From Synergistaceae bacterium (GTDB lineage Bacteria > Synergistota > Synergistia > Synergistales > Aminobacteriaceae), in the NCBI GenBank assembly GCA_031267575.1, contig JAIRYN010000076.1, positions 1 through 33,744 of the forward strand: a stretch of DNA of 33,744 nucleotides, given 5' to 3'. This document shows, in pieces, positions 6,885 through 15,703 of this stretch. Positions within the stretch are counted from its first letter, which is position 1. Each line of letters opens with the position of its first letter. Below the pieces are notes generated by a model that worked only from the letters and a program-made list of their open reading frames with translations, was not told the DNA's origin and did not search any database. The translations under genes and the position numbers were made by a program.

Positions 6885-9269
6885 TCAATGTAAGGGATAG
6901 CGCGTTTTCCTTTTTTCATCGTGTAATCCTATTTTCCTTTTTTCATCGTGTAACCCTATTTTCCTTTTTTCATCATGTAACCCTATTTTCCTTTTTTCAT
7001 CGTATAACCCTATTTTCCTTTTTTCATCATGTAACCCTATTTTCTTTTGTTCATCGTATAACTCCGTTTTCCTTTTTTCATCGTGTAACCCTTTCGGAGT
7101 TTTAGCTCTTGGAGCGGGGAGGGCCTTGGTCTTGCCGGAAGAAGCCATGGAAGAAGCCATGGAAGAAGCCGTGGAGGTAGAGAGCGTAAAGTAGGAAAGA
7201 ACCTCGGTCAAGACCTGAGAGTGTTCGCTCATAGCTTCGGAATGTTCCGCCACGCTTCGGGCGGACTGAACCGTGTCTTCCGTTGCCCGACGAATGTTGG
7301 AAAGGTCTTCCACCATTTCTATTGTAGATTTGGTGGCGCTGTTGATAGCTATCGCTACTTCCCTACTGGAGGCCGCTTGTTCTTCCGCTACGGCAGCGAT
7401 GTTCTGGATGGAGTCATTGGCTTTGTTCATCTCCTGAAGAGCTTCATTCAAGTCACCTTGCGTCTGTTCCGCCTGAGTAAGGGTTTCCATCAACATCCGG
7501 CCCGCTTCGGCGGTAGCGTTGATGCTTTCTTGGGCGTTGCTCTGGAGCTCCGCGATAATCCCGTTCACATTCCGGGCCGCTCGCGCTGATCCCTCCGCCA
7601 GTTTGCGCACCTCTTCAGCGACGACCGCAAAGCCTCGCCCCACTTCGCCAGCCCGCGCCGCTTCGATAGCCGCGTTTAGAGCCAACAAATTCGTCTGATC
7701 CGCGATGCCGGTAATGACCGACACAAAACTGTTGACGTTTTCGACGGAGACGACTAATTGTCGCGTTTTGTTTTCGCTTTTCTTGGCGTTGACGTTTACA
7801 TTGCGCATACCCACGATGACGTTGTTCACCATTTGAATGGCTTTGTTGGAGGTGTTGGTGATCTGAGAAATAAACGCGGCGCTGTTTGTTGCCGATTGAG
7901 CCACGGCATCGGCCCCGGCGCTCATCTCCTCTATGCCGGCGTTACATTCCTCCAGCGCGGCGCTGTTGTTTTCACTCGAAGCGGCAACATGCTCGATGGA
8001 TGTCTTGATTTCTTCCATGGAGGTGTTTGTCTTCTCGGAAATGGCCGACAAACTGTTAGCGCTCGTGGAAAGGTCGCCCACCAGATCTACGACTTGCTGC
8101 GTACTATCTTTTTGTTTGTCGAGCATACTAGAAATGGCGTCCGCCAATTCTCCCAGTTCGTCCTTGCCTTCATAGCCAAATTCCTTCCGCTCGATGGTCA
8201 AATCGCCTTCTTCAGCGCGCTTAGCCAGTGTGACGATGGTGAAAAGAGGCCTGGAGATATCACGAGAAATGAGAATCGCGATCAAGATTCCCAAAATAAG
8301 GGATATCGCCGCTGATAGGAGCAAAATCATAGTGGCGCTTGCCAAATTGACGACGCTCTCTGATGAGATAGTCGCCACGCGCTCCCACGCGATGTCGAAA
8401 GCGTTTAAACTTTCTCTGTTCATAACCTGTTCGAGAGAACTGCAGATATTGTTTTCTTCTTCAAAAACCTTCTGGCCCTGCGCTACATCTCTTAGACTGG
8501 CCGCGTAATTTTGGGTCGCCTTGATCGCCTGATTCAGCAGAGTTATGCTTTTGGCGTTGCCGCTGACGTCCCGCAAAGCGGCAAAATCCTTTTCGAAAGA
8601 CGGAATTTCCTTATGCGCTTCCTCCATCATGCGAGCATTGTTGGTGCTCGTCGCTCTCAGCATATCGAGGCGCAGAGTTTGAATTCCGACCAAAATGTTC
8701 ATACTCTTCTGGAAGCCGCTAATATTCTCTTCGATCTTGCTCGCGTCAAGGGTTATCACCGTGTCTGTGGCGGCCTCTGCATAAGACGTTGTTATTTCGC
8801 TGGTAATTTTGGTCATCTCATTCCCATGATCCTTAGCGGCAAGGTCGCGCTCCTTCTTTTTTCTGATGGCGACTATAGTTTTATTGACGGAATCCGCGAA
8901 GTCCTTGTAAGATTCCACAAATTTATCTTGAACGTATTTTATGGAGTAGAGGGTCGGATGAGTCATGCCGAAGGCGAGAATGACGTCGATATTCTTCTGA
9001 ACGACCGCCTCTTTCGCCTTCACATCCGCAAAACTTGCTTCCGTTTGCTCGTACTGCATCCGACGAAAAGAAAGCAAAAACTCATAAGTGGATTGTTCCA
9101 GATTCGATGTTTCTCGCATGATAGGAACGATAGCCTGTGCTAGTTCTTCATTACCCCTTCTGACAGTCTCTAAACTTCTCCACGTCACAACGACAGCTCC
9201 AAGAAACACAACCAAGAGCAACCCAAACCCTATTAACAACTTAGAACGGATTTTAAAATTTTTCCACAT
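6885..9269 (-). CDS. Methyl-accepting chemotaxis protein with a repeat-built C-terminal tail
   Basis: A membrane chemoreceptor that signals to CheA/CheW. From the ATG at 9267-9269 (AAAGAGG upstream; an ATG three codons earlier has the ribosome binding site too close) it has 794 residues. The first membrane helix is at about residues 8-30, a mostly helical sensor region of about 270 residues follows, and the second helix lies at about 306-330. Then comes a HAMP domain ([21 protein letters not shown]) and a long signalling coiled coil. The hairpin tip, around 526-550, carries [20 protein letters not shown] and [13 protein letters not shown]. The normal domain ends near FTLSTS. After it comes a low-complexity [10 protein letters not shown] segment and seven 9-residue repeats (GLHDEKRKI type), highly charged and ending RYPLH. 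The tail is unusual and its role is unknown. Confidence 0.93.
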   Translation of the reverse strand: MWKNFKIRSKLLIGFGLLLVVFLGAVVVTWRSLETVRRGNEELAQAIVPIMRETSNLEQSTYEFLLSFRRMQYEQTEASFADVKAKEAVVQKNIDVILAFGMTHPTLYSIKYVQDKFVESYKDFADSVNKTIVAIRKKKERDLAAKDHGNEMTKITSEITTSYAEAATDTVITLDASKIEENISGFQKSMNILVGIQTLRLDMLRATSTNNARMMEEAHKEIPSFEKDFAALRDVSGNAKSITLLNQAIKATQNYAASLRDVAQGQKVFEEENNICSSLEQVMNRESLNAFDIAWERVATISSESVVNLASATMILLLSAAISLILGILIAILISRDISRPLFTIVTLAKRAEEGDLTIERKEFGYEGKDELGELADAISSMLDKQKDSTQQVVDLVGDLSTSANSLSAISEKTNTSMEEIKTSIEHVAASSENNSAALEECNAGIEEMSAGADAVAQSATNSAAFISQITNTSNKAIQMVNNVIVGMRNVNVNAKKSENKTRQLVVSVENVNSFVSVITGIADQTNLLALNAAIEAARAGEVGRGFAVVAEEVRKLAEGSARAARNVNGIIAELQSNAQESINATAEAGRMLMETLTQAEQTQGDLNEALQEMNKANDSIQNIAAVAEEQAASSREVAIAINSATKSTIEMVEDLSNIRRATEDTVQSARSVAEHSEAMSEHSQVLTEVLSYFTLSTSTASSMASSMASSGKTKALPAPRAKTPKGLHDEKRKTELYDEQKKIGLHDEKRKIGLYDEKRKIGLHDEKRKIGLHDEKRKIGLHDEKRKTRYPLH
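6903..7091. repeat. 27-bp tandem array, 7 copies, inside the chemoreceptor gene
   Basis: Seven 27-bp units encode GLHDEKRKI and close variants (T for I, Y for [10 protein letters not shown]). The copy farthest from the stop codon is the most diverged. The five nearer the stop are almost identical, so expansion is recent there. The unit is in frame, so copy-number change lengthens or shortens the tail by nine residues. Confidence 0.95.
7144..7180. repeat. 12-bp tandem array in the chemoreceptor gene
   Basis: GAAGCCATGGAA-type units repeated about three times on the plus strand, encoding SSMA repeats of the receptor on the minus strand just before the 27-bp array. Confidence 0.85.
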
Positions 9270-9329
9270 ATACCTCATCCTCTTTAAGTTTGTCTTGTAA
9301 AAGGCTTTTCTAGAGTTTGAAAAAAGAGT

Positions 9330-9420
9330 TTTCTTTCATTAGTATATCCATTAGAGTTTTCTTTCATTCAGTATATCCATTAGAGTATATCCATTAGTAT
9401 ATCTATATATCTAGTATATC
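9330..9420. repeat. Nested AT-rich repeats upstream of the chemoreceptor gene
   Basis: Overlapping copies of AGTATATCCATTAG and AGAGTTTTCTTTCATT alternate in the 5' leader of the chemoreceptor gene. Units are partly degenerate. Confidence 0.8.
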
Positions 9421-9442
9421 CATATATCGCTTTGATGTTTTA

Positions 9443-9454
9443 GTTCAGCTGAAC
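9443..9454. promoter_or_regulatory. 12-bp perfect palindrome near the chemoreceptor promoter
   Basis: GTTCAGCTGAAC is a perfect palindrome starting a few bases downstream of the proposed minus-strand -10 element. It is a candidate operator for an unidentified regulator. Confidence 0.35.
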
Positions 9455-9458
9455 AATA

Positions 9459-9486
9459 ATTATATCTTATGTAATCATTCAATCAA
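9459..9486 (-). promoter_or_regulatory. Putative promoter of the chemoreceptor gene
   Basis: On the minus strand TTGATT (9481-9486), a 16-base spacer and a consensus TATAAT (9459-9464). It would give a leader of about 180 bases containing the nested repeats. Confidence 0.5.
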
Positions 9487-9504
9487 GGCCTCTCGGAACT
9501 AAAA

Positions 9505-9681
9505 ATGATAATATTAGGCACAGGAAGACCTGAGCGAAAATTTTTTACCAAGAGCTTGAACATTAAAAAAAGTCGTCTTGACGCGTTTGAATTATATTTA
9601 TGTGATATTGAGTGGGAAAACAGAAATATCTCTTTGTTACGAACAAAAGACAGAAAAAAGCTACGTAATATAGCCACTTAA
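9505..9681 (+). CDS. Possible small hypothetical protein (58 aa), doubtful
   Basis: An ATG-started frame of 58 codons reads MIILGTGRPERKFFTKSL and continues with a charged helix-like segment to LRNIAT before TAA. The ribosome binding site is poor, and the opposite strand is also open here for 64 codons. The region is AT-rich. I do not recognise the protein. It may be a chance frame or a remnant. It is listed because it is the only plausible coding stretch in the roughly 1-kb gap between the chemoreceptor and ribD. Confidence 0.2.
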   Translation: MIILGTGRPERKFFTKSLNIKKSRLDAFELYLCDIEWENRNISLLRTKDRKKLRNIAT

Positions 9682-10275
9682 TACGTATATCAATTATTAA
9701 ATAAAAAAACATTAGCAAAAAATATGACATTCACCTCATCCTCACTCTATAATTTTACTAATTCAGATAATAACATTTTTCTGCACTTTAGTCCAATATA
9801 AGTTAGTTAGAAATTGTAGTTGTTCAATATGTAGTTGTTCAAAGGTAGAGGCACTAGACGAAAAGAGATCAAAGTAGTAAAGTAGTATCACAAGTTAGGA
9901 TATTGGGTTCGATGCAGAAAAACACAGGTTGCTTGGGTTGTGTTTGAAGTGATACTTTCAAGGCGATATGTGAATTAGAAGCAATATTAGAAGCAATAAG
10001 AGAAGCGATAAGAGAAGCGATAAGAGAAGCGTTTGGTAAAGGATTGCTGAAGCAAACGAAATTAATGTTTCGTTTGTAATATTGATTTGGGAAATGAAAA
10101 GAGTTATAGGAAGCTAAAGGAGTTAAAATATCAACAGCGGTTCTGGGGTGGTTCTGGAGTCGCGGGCGGTTCTGGAGTCGCGACGTTGGGTTGTATTTGC
10201 GTAAGATCAATGTTTTTTGTTTTGGATTTTTGTGGATATTTGTTTTGGATTTTTGTGGATAGAGGAAGTTTGGAC
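9682..10275. other. AT-rich intergenic region upstream of ribD with repeats, no convincing gene
   Basis: About 600 bases with stops in all frames or only low-complexity frames. It contains a 12-bp array ATAAGAGAAGCG x 3 with diverged TTAGAAGCAATA units before it (about 9975-10032). An 18-bp unit, GGTTCTGGAGTCGCGGGC type, occurs in two to three copies (about 10138-10182), and a 22-bp unit TTTTGGATTTTTGTGGATA plus three bases occurs twice (about 10217-10262). No FMN riboswitch consensus was found. A longer frame into ribD from 10087 runs through these repeats and is not credible. Confidence 0.75.
10053..10076. promoter_or_regulatory. Perfect 9-bp inverted repeat upstream of ribD
   Basis: CAAACGAAA and TTTCGTTTG are separated by TTAATG. 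The site lies about 200 bases before the ribD start and is followed by a TAATATT stretch. It could be an operator or a weak hairpin. No regulator is known from the window. Confidence 0.35.
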
Positions 10276-11391
10276 ATGATCGCGAAACGTAAAATAGACG
10301 AATACTATATGAGTCACGCTCTTTCTCTGGCTTGGCGGGGATTAGACACGACTTCCCCTAACCCTAGAGTCGGTTGTGTGTTGGTGAAAGAAGGACGCGT
10401 TATTGGTGAGGGATATCACGCTCGATGGGGAGGACCCCACGCCGAGGTGGTCGCCCTGAATGACGCGGCAAAAAAAGGCGGGGAAACGAAGGGCGCCACG
10501 GCCTACGTCACCTTGGAGCCTTGCTCCCATTTCGGAAAAACACCTCCCTGCGCTCCACGGTTGGTGGATGAGGGGATCGCTCGTGTTGTTGTCGGTTCAG
10601 TGGACCCCAACCCCAAGGTAAAGGGGAAGGGACTCGAAATTCTGAAGGCTGCGGGGGTGGAAGTGTCATTTCCCTGTTTGGAAAAAGAGTGCAAATGGCT
10701 GAACAGAGGGTTTTTCAGGAGCAAAACCCTGAATCGTCCTTGGGTCACATTGAAGGCCGCCACAGGATTAGATGGGAAAATGGCCCTTGCTTCTGGAGAG
10801 AGCAAGTGGATCACCGGCGATACAGCAAGAAATTGGGCGCATCTTCTGCGGGCCGAGCACGATGGGATTCTTGTGGGTGTGGGAACGGTCCGAGTGGACG
10901 ATCCCGAACTGACGGCGCGGAACACTTGCGGTAAATCGCCTTTACGCATAATATTAGACGTGGATCTTTCGTTGCCCCTAAATTCCCGTGTCTTACAAGG
11001 GGGGTGTCTGATTTTCGCGGATGGCGACGGTTCAGGATTTTCGAGAAAAAAGCGGACCCTCGAACAGGCGGGGGCAGAAGTTTGCGTCGTCCCCTCCGTT
11101 GGAGGACGTGTTGATTTGAAATCCGTTCTTCAGGAACTGACGACGCGGCAGGTACAGTCCTTGATGGTCGAAGGCGGCCCCAAGGTCATTTCCGCCTTCA
11201 TTGAGGCGGAGTTTTGCGACTCCCTGGTCCTTTTCGCGTCGGCGTCTTTGTTAGGCGAAGGGCGCGGGCTGGGAGAGGGGTTGCGTTTCGATTCTATGGG
11301 GAACACGGTTCGTCTGAGAGAGACGACGGTGAGACGCGCGGGGGAGGACCTGCTTGTGGAGGGGATTTTTCGATGTTCACCGGCCTTGTAG
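10276..11391 (+). CDS. ribD: Bifunctional pyrimidine deaminase/reductase RibD
   Basis: It catalyses the second and third steps of riboflavin synthesis: deamination of the GTP-derived pyrimidine, then NADPH-dependent reduction of the ribosyl chain. The 371-residue protein has the deaminase zinc motif HAE at 55-57 and PCSHFGKTPPC with Cys83 and Cys92. The reductase domain follows from about residue 145 (TLKAATGLDGKMALASGESKWITGD, then MVEGGPKVISAF). The start ATG has GAGGAAG upstream. An extension to 10087 is rejected because it runs through noncoding repeats. It is first in ribD-ribE-ribBA-ribH and overlaps ribE by 19 bases. No FMN riboswitch is visible upstream. Confidence 0.96.
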   Translation: MIAKRKIDEYYMSHALSLAWRGLDTTSPNPRVGCVLVKEGRVIGEGYHARWGGPHAEVVALNDAAKKGGETKGATAYVTLEPCSHFGKTPPCAPRLVDEGIARVVVGSVDPNPKVKGKGLEILKAAGVEVSFPCLEKECKWLNRGFFRSKTLNRPWVTLKAATGLDGKMALASGESKWITGDTARNWAHLLRAEHDGILVGVGTVRVDDPELTARNTCGKSPLRIILDVDLSLPLNSRVLQGGCLIFADGDGSGFSRKKRTLEQAGAEVCVVPSVGGRVDLKSVLQELTTRQVQSLMVEGGPKVISAFIEAEFCDSLVLFASASLLGEGRGLGEGLRFDSMGNTVRLRETTVRRAGEDLLVEGIFRCSPAL

Positions 11392-12020
11392 AAGCAATAG
11401 GGAAAGTCTTGGACGTCCGAGAAACCCGTGACGTCTTTCGCCTTTCTATCGAATGCCCGGAGTTCGCCTCGGAGTTGGCGTTGGGACAGTCCGTGTCAGT
11501 AAGTGGGGCTTGTCTTTCTGTGGCGGCGGTGAGGGCGAGCGTCTTCGACGTGGAAATGATGCCAGAAACCGTGAAACGGACGCGTTTCGTTTTTTTGACA
11601 CGGGGAGTTTTCGTGAACCTGGAGCGAGCGATGAAGTTGGGCGAGCGCTTGGACGGGCATCTGGTGCTGGGACATGTGGACGGAACAGCGAAGGTCGAGA
11701 AACTGTCAGGCTCGGCTCGGACGAAAAAGGCTTTTTTCCGCGCCGACCAAGACGTGACGCGTTATATCGTGCCAAAAGGGTCCGTGGCGGTGGACGGGGT
11801 CAGTTTGACCGTGATCGACGCGGGCGCTGGAGGTTTTTCCGTGGGGCTGATTCCGACAACACTGGAGAGCTGCACCTTGGGCCGCCTCGCGCCGGGAGAT
11901 GTCGTCAATATAGAGACCGACGTCATCGGGAAGTACGTGGAGCGATTGCTGAGCCCAGAGCGCGCTTCAGCGACGTCGGGTTTGACGTTGGGGGAGATGT
12001 ATGAACTTGGTTATGGATAA
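11373..12020 (+). CDS. ribE: Riboflavin synthase alpha subunit
   Basis: It dismutates two molecules of 6,7-dimethyl-8-ribityllumazine into riboflavin and the pyrimidine precursor, the last step of the pathway. The 215-residue protein starts with the invariant MFTGLVE and shows the two duplicated barrel halves: [13 protein letters not shown] and [10 protein letters not shown] in the first, [14 protein letters not shown] and [14 protein letters not shown] in the second. It ends with [15 protein letters not shown]. The start overlaps the end of ribD and has GGAGGGG upstream. The end overlaps ribBA by 20 bases, so the three genes are tightly coupled. Confidence 0.96.
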   Translation: MFTGLVEAIGKVLDVRETRDVFRLSIECPEFASELALGQSVSVSGACLSVAAVRASVFDVEMMPETVKRTRFVFLTRGVFVNLERAMKLGERLDGHLVLGHVDGTAKVEKLSGSARTKKAFFRADQDVTRYIVPKGSVAVDGVSLTVIDAGAGGFSVGLIPTTLESCTLGRLAPGDVVNIETDVIGKYVERLLSPERASATSGLTLGEMYELGYG

Positions 12021-13335
12021 AGGCCGGCAATCGGCCGAAGAATATGGAGAAACGGAACTGGTGGGCAACGAAGTAAGGAACGAAGTAAGGTTTGAAGTAA
12101 GGAACGAAGTAAGGTTTGATGCCGTGAAATTCGACACGATTGAGGACGCGATCGAGGACATCCGCCAGGGCCGTATGGTTTTGGTTGTGGACGATGAATC
12201 CAGGGAGAACGAAGGTGACGTGATTATGGCGGCGGCGCACGCCACCACGGAGAAAATCAACTTCATGGCTCGTCACGCCCGGGGTTTGATTTGTGCGCCG
12301 GTTTCAGAAGAGATCGCGAAGCGGCTCCAGTTGGATCTCATGACGAAACAAAGTTCGGATAAACACGGAACAGCGTTTCTGGTGTCGGTGGACGCGAAAG
12401 AAGGTATCTCTACGGGAATCTCCGCCGAGGAGCGGGCGATCACCGCGCGGCTTTTGGCGGACCCAGAGGCGCGTCCCGATGACTTCTACCGGCCGGGGCA
12501 TTTGTTTCCTTTGGCCGCCAAAACGGGCGGTGTCTTAAAACGGGCGGGGCACACGGAGGCCACGGTAGACCTGGTGCGGTTAGCGGGGTTGCCTCTGGCG
12601 GGGTTGTGTTGCGAAATTATGAAAGAAGACGGAACAATGGCGCGTTTACCGGATCTGGCGCCTTTCGCGGTCCAGCATAGGTTGAGGCTGATTACCGTGC
12701 GGGACCTCATCGCTTGGCGCGCTACTCGTGAAAAACTCGTGGAGAAGGTTGTCGAGGTCAATCTGCCGACGGAGTTCGGACTGTTTCGCGCCCACGCCTA
12801 CCGCAATACCTTGGAGGACGACGATGGCCATACCCATATCGCCCTGGTGAAGGGGGACATCTCCAGCGTCTCCAATGTTTTGGTGCGCGTCCACAGCGAA
12901 TGCCTGACAGGCGACGTATTCGGGTCCTTGCGCTGCGACTGTGGCCCCCAGCTTCACACCGCTCTGGAAATGATCGGCAAAGAAGGCGTTGGGGTGTTAC
13001 TTTACATGCGCCAAGAAGGGCGCGGCATAGGAATCCTCAATAAGCTGAAGGCCTACAAACTTCAGGAAGAGGGTATGGATACGGTAGACGCGAATATTGC
13101 TTTGGGCTACGCCCCGGACTTGCGTGACTATGGCACGGGCGCTCAAATCTTGAAAGACTTGGGGTTAAAAAAAATCCGCCTTCTGACCAACAATCCCCAC
13201 AAAATCGTGGGTCTGGAAGGACATGGCCTTCAGATCATAGATAGAGTACCATTAGTGATCGAACCCAACGAGTTCAATAAGGATTACATGCGCACCAAAG
13301 AAAGCAAGATGGGGCATTTACTGCACTCGCTGTAA
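12001..13335 (+). CDS. ribBA: Bifunctional 3,4-DHBP synthase / GTP cyclohydrolase II
   Basis: The N-terminal half makes 3,4-dihydroxy-2-butanone 4-phosphate from ribulose 5-phosphate, and the C-terminal half opens GTP; together they supply both precursors of the pathway. The 444-residue protein has the RibB motif [15 protein letters not shown] and [20 protein letters not shown]. It has the RibA zinc cysteines Cys301, Cys312 and Cys314 ([19 protein letters not shown]) and RQEGRGIG. The first 40 residues are not part of the normal enzyme: they carry [16 protein letters not shown], encoded by a 12-bp x 4 array, and IEDAIEDI follows. The ATG at 12001 has GGGGGAG upstream and lies within ribE. Translation from a later start cannot be excluded but no better site is evident. 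Confidence 0.95.
   Translation: MNLVMDKGRQSAEEYGETELVGNEVRNEVRFEVRNEVRFDAVKFDTIEDAIEDIRQGRMVLVVDDESRENEGDVIMAAAHATTEKINFMARHARGLICAPVSEEIAKRLQLDLMTKQSSDKHGTAFLVSVDAKEGISTGISAEERAITARLLADPEARPDDFYRPGHLFPLAAKTGGVLKRAGHTEATVDLVRLAGLPLAGLCCEIMKEDGTMARLPDLAPFAVQHRLRLITVRDLIAWRATREKLVEKVVEVNLPTEFGLFRAHAYRNTLEDDDGHTHIALVKGDISSVSNVLVRVHSECLTGDVFGSLRCDCGPQLHTALEMIGKEGVGVLLYMRQEGRGIGILNKLKAYKLQEEGMDTVDANIALGYAPDLRDYGTGAQILKDLGLKKIRLLTNNPHKIVGLEGHGLQIIDRVPLVIEPNEFNKDYMRTKESKMGHLLHSL
12070..12117. repeat. 12-bp tandem array, 4 copies, in the 5' end of ribBA
   Basis: GAAGTAAGG followed alternately by AAC and TTT, four exact units (a 24-bp higher-order unit repeated twice). It encodes [16 protein letters not shown] and keeps the frame. 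Confidence 0.95.
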
Positions 13336-13358
13336 CGTGACGGTTCGCGAGATACACA

Positions 13359-13388
13359 CGTCAATACATGTCAATACACGTCAATATG
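13359..13388. repeat. 10-bp tandem array, 3 copies, between ribBA and ribH
   Basis: ACGTCAATAC-type units, three copies with single changes, fill most of the 66-base gap between ribBA and ribH and stop just before the ribH ribosome binding site. Confidence 0.85.
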
Positions 13389-13401
13389 GGAGGTTCGGGG
13401 A

Positions 13402-13887
13402 ATGAAAATAGTGGAAGGAAAATTGATAGGTACGAAGCTTTCGATAGCGATTGTCGTTTCCCGTTTCAACGAGTTGATCTCCAACAAACTTCTTGAGGGG
13501 GCGAAAGACGCGCTTTTGCGTCATGATGTGTCTTACCAGCATATAGAGGTTTATTGGGCTCCAGGCTCCTGGGAGCTGCCTTTAGTGGCCAAGGAACTTG
13601 CTCTTTCCGGCAAGTACGACGCGATTATCGCCTTGGGGGCTGTCATTCGCGGGGATACACCTCACTTCGACTATGTATCCTCGGAGGTGTCCAAAGGGCT
13701 GGCCCTTGTGGGCTTGGAACAGCGCGTTCCCGTCCTGTTCGGCGTCCTGACCTGCGATACTTTAGAGCAAGCCCTCCTGAGGGCCGGCAGCAAGGCGGGG
13801 AACAAAGGAGCGGATTGCGCCTGTGGGGCCATCGAAATGGCTAACCTCTTGAGAAACATCCGAGTCGGAGAAAAAGGCGGCGTTTAA
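13402..13887 (+). CDS. ribH: 6,7-dimethyl-8-ribityllumazine synthase
   Basis: It condenses the pyrimidine from RibD with DHBP to give lumazine, the substrate of RibE. The 161 residues are the normal size. Motifs are clear: [15 protein letters not shown] near the N terminus, [25 protein letters not shown] with the active-site histidine, and [14 protein letters not shown] followed by [18 protein letters not shown]. The ATG has GGGAGG upstream. It is last in the riboflavin operon, separated from ribBA by a short gap containing a 10-bp repeat. The enzyme is usually an icosahedral or pentameric assembly, which cannot be judged here. Confidence 0.96.
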   Translation: MKIVEGKLIGTKLSIAIVVSRFNELISNKLLEGAKDALLRHDVSYQHIEVYWAPGSWELPLVAKELALSGKYDAIIALGAVIRGDTPHFDYVSSEVSKGLALVGLEQRVPVLFGVLTCDTLEQALLRAGSKAGNKGADCACGAIEMANLLRNIRVGEKGGV

Positions 13888-13951
13888 CTAACAGAATTTG
13901 TGGGTTTTATAAACTTCGTCTTCCCCAGCATAAATTGAATTCGCTCCGGAG

Positions 13952-15703
13952 GTGTCGTTTCTTTTGACCGTTTCCTATAGCTTGGAAATGATATTGGGGT
14001 GTGTAAGCGCGGCCGTTTTGTGCGTCCTCGTTCAATACCTGACAAAAAGGTTTTTCGACGCGCGGCAATACGGTTACTTGCGCGACTTGATTCTAGCCGC
14101 GGCGTGGTTGCTGTTGGCGATCTGGTTCGGCTCGCCTCAGTCTCGATTCGTGGTGGGTGCCGCTTTTATCGCGGGAATAGTGGGGTTGACGGAGGTCTGC
14201 TGGCCCAAACGTTCTTGGCGTTGGGCGTATCTTCTCATCGGCCTTTCCTGCGCCCTTTTCGGTCCGTCCATCAGCTTCATCAGTTTTGTGGATGGGGAGT
14301 ATATCTACCTGACTCCCCTGACGTCGATCATCGTCACAGCCCTGTGGTTCATGGCTTTCCCCCTCGTTTTGCAGCAGTTGGATGGGATTCCCGGCCTGGT
14401 GGGGTACATGTTGGCCGTGACTTTTTCTCTGATGCTGACCTCTGTCGTGTTGGCGATGCGGGGGATGCAGGACGCTTTTTTTATGTCCTTCGGTGGGCTT
14501 CTCCTCTTGGTGGCGTTTTGGAGCCGTTTCAGCAACTTCTACCGTCAGGCGGGTAAAGCATTATCGGCGATGTGGGGAACTCTGGCCGCTGGGACGGCAA
14601 TCCTGGGAGTCAGCAAGGGTATCGTTTTTAGCTCTATGTTCTATCTATCCCTGGGGCTTTTCGCTATTCCCTTCGCGGAAGCCTCCTTCCACCTGGTAAG
14701 TTTGGCCTTGTCCGACGCCTCTCACGGCACGGAAAGGCTCTACCGTAAATTGATTCGGAGCGGGTTGGATCATCCCGACGCTGTGCGGGTGATCGCCGGC
14801 CTTTGCGCCTTTTTAGGAACCCTCACGACCCTGTCTCAATACCCGCCCAACTACGCGACGTGGATCGGATGGGCCGCCATGGGATGGGTGGTTTTTGTAC
14901 TGCTAGGTTTGCTGCTTTGGAAGTACCGGCACAGGTCCCCTATGACCCACACGAAACCCCACCTTTGGGGCGTCTCCGTCGATAACATGTCCCTTAACTA
15001 CGCACTGGCCAGAGCTAGGGGCATGGTTTTGTCCGCCAGCGGAACGCGACTGGTAGCCACAGTCAACGCCCTGGGAATGAACGAGGCGGTGCGTGACAAA
15101 GAATATCATCGCGTCTTGAGACATTCGGCGATAGTTCTGTCGGACGGGGTGGGTCTTTTGTGGGGATTGCGCTTTCTGGGTATGCCCATCCAAGAACGGG
15201 TAACGGGCATAGACTTTGCGGAACAGCTCTGCCGGATGGCGGCGGTGGAAGGGTGGCCGGTGTATTTTCTGGGATCTAGAGGCAACACGGCCTTGGTCTG
15301 CGCCAAGGTCATGGCTGCGCGGTATCCGGGGCTGGTGGTGGCAGGAGCCCGAGATGGCTATTTTGCTATAGACGACCTTTCGGTGGTGGAGTCCGTGGTG
15401 CGGTCTGGAACGAAAATTCTCTTTGTGGCTATGGGAATTCCTCGCCAGGAAAAATGGGTGGTTCGCCACTCTCACCGGCTGGGCAATGTCTTGGCCGTGG
15501 GCATTGGCGGTGCTTTTGACGTGCTTTCCGGACAATTGAGACGTGCTCCGGCCATCATGCAAAAAATGGGACTGGAGTGGCTTTTCAGGTTATGTCAGGA
15601 ACCCTTCCGCTGGAAAAAGGACTTGATGTTGATCGTCTTCGTTTTTCGTGTTTTGCTGACGCGGGTGGGACTTTATTCTTGGAAGGAGGGGCATCAGGAA
15701 TGA
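13952..15703 (+). CDS. Membrane-anchored WecG/TagA/CpsF-family glycosyltransferase fused to a degenerate WecA/TagO-like domain
   Basis: The C-terminal part (about residues 330-583) is a GT26 transferase. Its LSDGVGLLWGLRFLG (Asp398) and KILFVAMGIPRQEKW are family motifs. Such enzymes add ManNAc or a related sugar to an undecaprenyl-linked GlcNAc at the inner membrane. The N-terminal 320 residues are a multi-helix membrane domain. At the places where WecA/TagO/MraY enzymes have DD and NxxNxxDGxDG it has Thr80-Glu81 and QQLDGIPG (Asp144, Pro147), with spacing close to that of WecA. It therefore looks like a dead polyprenyl-phosphate sugar-1-phosphate transferase kept as a scaffold. The start is uncertain: GTG 13952, or TTG 13964, which is better spaced from GGAGG. 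The stop overlaps the next gene (ATGA). Confidence 0.85.
   Translation: MSFLLTVSYSLEMILGCVSAAVLCVLVQYLTKRFFDARQYGYLRDLILAAAWLLLAIWFGSPQSRFVVGAAFIAGIVGLTEVCWPKRSWRWAYLLIGLSCALFGPSISFISFVDGEYIYLTPLTSIIVTALWFMAFPLVLQQLDGIPGLVGYMLAVTFSLMLTSVVLAMRGMQDAFFMSFGGLLLLVAFWSRFSNFYRQAGKALSAMWGTLAAGTAILGVSKGIVFSSMFYLSLGLFAIPFAEASFHLVSLALSDASHGTERLYRKLIRSGLDHPDAVRVIAGLCAFLGTLTTLSQYPPNYATWIGWAAMGWVVFVLLGLLLWKYRHRSPMTHTKPHLWGVSVDNMSLNYALARARGMVLSASGTRLVATVNALGMNEAVRDKEYHRVLRHSAIVLSDGVGLLWGLRFLGMPIQERVTGIDFAEQLCRMAAVEGWPVYFLGSRGNTALVCAKVMAARYPGLVVAGARDGYFAIDDLSVVESVVRSGTKILFVAMGIPRQEKWVVRHSHRLGNVLAVGIGGAFDVLSGQLRRAPAIMQKMGLEWLFRLCQEPFRWKKDLMLIVFVFRVLLTRVGLYSWKEGHQE

Noticed and set aside
9869-10210. Minus-strand frame with LIASLIASLIAS repeats
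   Set aside because: It reads through intergenic tandem arrays, has no ribosome binding site and no recognisable domain.
10087-10275. N-terminal extension of ribD by 63 codons
   Set aside because: The frame runs through noncoding repeats (GGSGVAGGSGVA, then a Phe/Trp-rich stretch). The ATG at 10276 has a good ribosome binding site and matches RibD N termini.
9850-10275. FMN riboswitch upstream of ribD
   Set aside because: None of the conserved words (such as the AGGGGCAGGGTG start and the CCGGCGGT core) was found by eye. Weak GGxAG-like words fall in tandem repeats.
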